The notes beneath the pieces are model-generated. The model had not been told where the DNA came from. It did no database searches and saw only the letters and a list, made by a program, of their open reading frames with translations. From Bacillota bacterium (GTDB lineage: Bacteria > Bacillota > Sulfobacillia > Thermaerobacterales > Thermaerobacteraceae), in NCBI GenBank assembly GCA_003242195.1, contig QGUQ01000006.1, forward strand, positions 1 to 15,767: a DNA stretch of 15,767 bases, written 5' to 3'. Below, in pieces: positions 13,829-15,767 of this stretch (within the stretch, counting starts at the first letter, position 1; each line of letters starts with the position of its first letter). A program made the position numbers and the translations under genes.

Positions 13829-13857
13829 ATTATAAATACGCCGGGGCGGCGCGTCAA
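13829..13857 (-). promoter_or_regulatory. Sigma-A type promoter of tRNA-Val
   Basis: Minus-strand TTGACG (13852-13857), a spacer of exactly 17 bp, and a perfect TATAAT (13829-13834) precede the tRNA by 37 bp. Transcription would start near 13822. The short leader contains a small GCTCGG/CCGAGC hairpin. Confidence 0.88.
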
Positions 13858-14045
13858 ATATCGCGCGCGGGCCGGCCTATCGGAAGATCGCCCCGGGCCG
13901 GGCGCGTCGAACCCGGCGCGCCGCCCGCGCGCGATGCGCAGTTGCCGAGCGCAAGGCAGACACACCCGCGCGGTCGATCCGCCGTGGTCCCGCAACCGCC
14001 GTGGTTCCCCGTGCACCGGAGGCTTCGTGGCGGCGGCGCAAGGTC

Positions 14046-14054
14046 TGCTACAAT
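14046..14054 (+). promoter_or_regulatory. Possible extended -10 promoter element
   Basis: TGCTACAAT matches the extended -10 form TGnTATAAT with one mismatch. The best -35 candidate, TTCGTG (14024-14029), is poor and 19 bp away. It would start a transcript near 14061. Confidence 0.35.
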
Positions 14055-14287
14055 ATGTCATTGGGGGTTAGGTTCTTTCCGGCGAGAGCCGGCCGGATGT
14101 CGTGCGGCACGGGTCGCGGCGAGCGGCGAACCCGCTCGTAGACGGTGTCCGCTGAATGTACGGTGCATCGCACCGCAGCGGGCGTTCCCGCTCGCGCGCG
14201 GTGCCGAGCGATGACCGGGGTGGACTCCCGTGCTCCGGCAACCGTCGGAAACGCTTGAGTTCCTTCACTGCCTACATCGCGCCGTCC

Positions 14288-14359
14288 CGGCACCCTCGTC
14301 GCCCGGAGCGCCGGGTACGCAGCCCGGCGGGACGCAACGCAGGGTGCCGTATTTTCTTT
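14288..14359 (+). terminator. Terminator-like structure within the long leader
   Basis: CGGCACCCT (14288-14296) pairs perfectly with AGGGTGCCG (14341-14349), enclosing a GC-rich segment that itself forms CCCGG-AGCG-CCGGG. It is followed by TATTTTCTTT. The stem plus U-rich tail is a plausible intrinsic terminator, either ending a small RNA of about 300 nt or acting as an attenuator of the downstream transporter gene. Confidence 0.5.
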
Positions 14360-14723
14360 CAAGCGTCGCGCAACCATCACGACCCTCCTACTCCACCGCA
14401 CTGAAGGAGACCCTTCCGGGCCGCGTCCATGGCTCCGGGGCGGTGGTTGCCCGTCCCGCCGTGGGCGCGCATGCCCCGGGCTAGGCCCGGAAAGCCACGC
14501 CAGTTGGAGGCAACCGGAGTCAACCGTTGGCAATCGCGTCACGGAACGGGACGCGGGGGCTGGCGTCCGTTGTGGGGGCAGCGGGCCGTCCGCGCCGGCG
14601 CGCGAAGCGCCGCGGCGGACGACGCAGCGCCGACAACGCGGCGGCCGGCAACGGTGCACCAACTCCCCGGGCATCGCATCACGACATCCCAACACCAAGC
14701 CTCAACGGCAGGAGGTGAAGCCC

Positions 14724-15767
14724 ATGCGCTGGTCGCGCATTCGGCCGGTGCTGGCGCTGCTGGTGGTATTGGCCTTGTTGATGACCGGCTGTTCCAGCCA
14801 GCAGGAAGGGACGCCGGCTGACACCGGTTCGTCCGGGCAGGCACAGCAGCAGGTGTCCATCACCTTCTGGACGGCGCCGAATCCCACCCAGGAGAAGTTC
14901 TGGCGGGAGATGGCGGAGGCTTACATGAAGGAGCACCCCAACGTCAAGATCGAGGTGGCTCCGATTCCTGAGAGCCCGAGCTCCGAGGCCGGGATCCTCA
15001 CCGCCCTCTCCAGCGGGACGAAGCTGACGGCGTCGGAGAACATCTTCGTCGGCTTCGGGGCCCAGCTCGCCAACAACGACGCCATCGTGCCCCTCGACAC
15101 GCTGCCGGGGTTCGACGAGCTCGTCCAGCAGCGCAAGATGGAAGGGCTCATCGAGGGGTGGCGCTTCCCCGACGGCCACATCTACATCTTCCCGCTGTAC
15201 AGTAACGCCATGCTCTACGGCTGGCGTATGGACATCCTGAAGGAGCTGGGCTACGACCAGCCGCCCCGCACCTACAGCGAGGTCTTTGAGCTGGCCGAAA
15301 AGCTGCGGGCCACCTACAAGGACAAGTTCCTGCTGGCGCGCAAGGTCCTGATCGAGCCGCAGAACTGGTGGGAGCGGTGGTTCGACACCTTCACCCTCTA
15401 CTACGCCGCCAGCGACGGGAAGCCGTTCCTCGAGGGCAATCAGGTGGTGGCCGACGAGCAAGCCTTCACCGAGGTGCTCCGCTTCTACGCCGAGCTGGCC
15501 AAGCGCGGTGCCATCCTGACCCGTGACGTCACCGATCCCTTCGAGACGGGCGTGGCCGTCTGGGCGCCCATCGGGCCCTGGACCCTGCCGTACTGGCAGG
15601 AAAAGTATCCTGAGCTGAAGGTGGGCGAGCAGGTGGTCTTCACGCCGCCGCCGGGCGCGGGGGCGGGAGGCCCGGCGGGGGCCGGCAAAACCTTTGCCGC
15701 CGCCACGGGGGGGGGCTGCATCCCCCAGAGCGCGGGGGGCGGGAAAAAGCGCGCGGGGGATCTTCCC
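14724..15767 (+). CDS. ABC transporter sugar-type substrate-binding lipoprotein, 3' end cut by window
   Basis: ATG 14724 follows AGGAGGTGA, the best ribosome binding site in the window. The first 23 residues form a lipoprotein signal, MRWSRIRPVLALLVVLALLM then TGC with the lipobox cysteine at 23. A Gln/Ser/Thr-rich linker leads to a family 1 solute-binding domain: V-S-I-T-F-W-T-A-P-N, H-P-N-V-K-I-E-V, PLYSNAMLYGWRMDILKELG, and V-A-V-W-A-P-I-G-P-W-T-L-P-Y-W. The visible 348 residues stay open to the window end. It should capture a sugar or similar solute outside the membrane for an ABC importer whose permeases presumably follow. The last 120 bases look corrupted: the protein turns Gly/Ala-rich, although traces of the expected G-C-I-P-Q-S-A motif remain. 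Confidence 0.85.
   Translation, partial: MRWSRIRPVLALLVVLALLMTGCSSQQEGTPADTGSSGQAQQQVSITFWTAPNPTQEKFWREMAEAYMKEHPNVKIEVAPIPESPSSEAGILTALSSGTKLTASENIFVGFGAQLANNDAIVPLDTLPGFDELVQQRKMEGLIEGWRFPDGHIYIFPLYSNAMLYGWRMDILKELGYDQPPRTYSEVFELAEKLRATYKDKFLLARKVLIEPQNWWERWFDTFTLYYAASDGKPFLEGNQVVADEQAFTEVLRFYAELAKRGAILTRDVTDPFETGVAVWAPIGPWTLPYWQEKYPELKVGEQVVFTPPPGAGAGGPAGAGKTFAAATGGGCIPQSAGGGKKRAGDLP

Larger units (their letters stand above)
13858..14723. other. Gene-free interval upstream of the ABC binding protein gene
   Basis: No supportable protein gene on either strand; the frames present are Arg/Pro/Ser-rich chance products. It contains a direct repeat CCGCCGTGGT (13979-13988 and 13996-14005), a promoter-like element at 14046-14054, a terminator-like hairpin at 14288-14359 and a GC-rich stem-loop at 14588-14620 (GTCCGC/GCGGAC ends). 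It may hold a small RNA or a long leader. Confidence 0.4.

Noticed and set aside
14150..14359. A T-box riboswitch, suggested by GGTGCATCGCACCGCAGCGGG and a downstream terminator
   Set aside because: The T-box core (GGTGGNACCGCG) is not present, no stem I or specifier features were found, and the downstream gene is a sugar-type binding protein, not an amino-acid gene.
14048..14698. A 216-codon minus-strand frame in the leader region
   Set aside because: Arg/Pro/Ser-rich composition typical of chance frames at high GC, no ribosome binding site and no recognisable motif.

Overview
The window looks like a chromosomal segment of a high-GC, probably thermophilic Firmicute (Thermaerobacter/Symbiobacterium-like). 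The support is strong GGAGG-type ribosome binding sites, frequent GTG/TTG starts, a DUF1540 protein and a tRNA without an encoded CCA. This placement is inference; no ribosomal RNA or housekeeping marker is present to fix it. The right edge reads like the low-quality end of a draft contig.

Layout. 1-447 is the 3' part of an archease gene carrying an odd low-complexity insert. Facing it is a MerR/TipA-type regulator (509-946) whose effector domain has been destroyed by a deletion and frameshift, although its MerR-type promoter and operator look intact. Next come a small bacterial PH-like (DUF1200-type) membrane protein (1165-1578) and a soluble globin-coupled chemoreceptor (1940-3343). A fragment of an ABC permease (about 3385-3492) and a CynX/NimT-type MFS exporter (3506-4708), both on the minus strand, follow. 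A gene-free, structured stretch of about 930 bp precedes a pair of envelope genes (5637-6227 and 6350-7342) that resemble the DUF6230/DUF6114 pair known mainly from Actinobacteria. A convergent secreted protein of unknown function lies at 7448-8002.

The interval 8003-9963 is gene-poor. It holds a small conserved-looking protein with a degenerate tail (8568-8999), dyad symmetries and a 51-residue single-span membrane ORF (9591-9746). An ArsB-family permease (9964-11310), a DUF1540 cysteine-rich protein (11378-11608, minus) with a textbook terminator, and a secreted M14 metallocarboxypeptidase (11900-13078) follow. A less GC-rich stretch at 13200-13440 carries a frame-disrupted two-helix membrane peptide. 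tRNA-Val(CAC) on the minus strand is a self-contained unit with a consensus promoter and terminator. The last 1 kb is a sugar-type ABC transporter lipoprotein, cut by the window end. It is preceded by about 660 nt with a promoter-like element and an internal terminator-like hairpin, a candidate leader or independent small RNA.

The genes are mostly unrelated single units. The region shows repeated gene decay (MerR, permease fragment, small ORFs) between intact transport, sensing and envelope genes. The most promising points for new biology are the DUF6230/DUF6114-like pair, the globin sensor with an unusual insertion, and the two long structured non-coding stretches.
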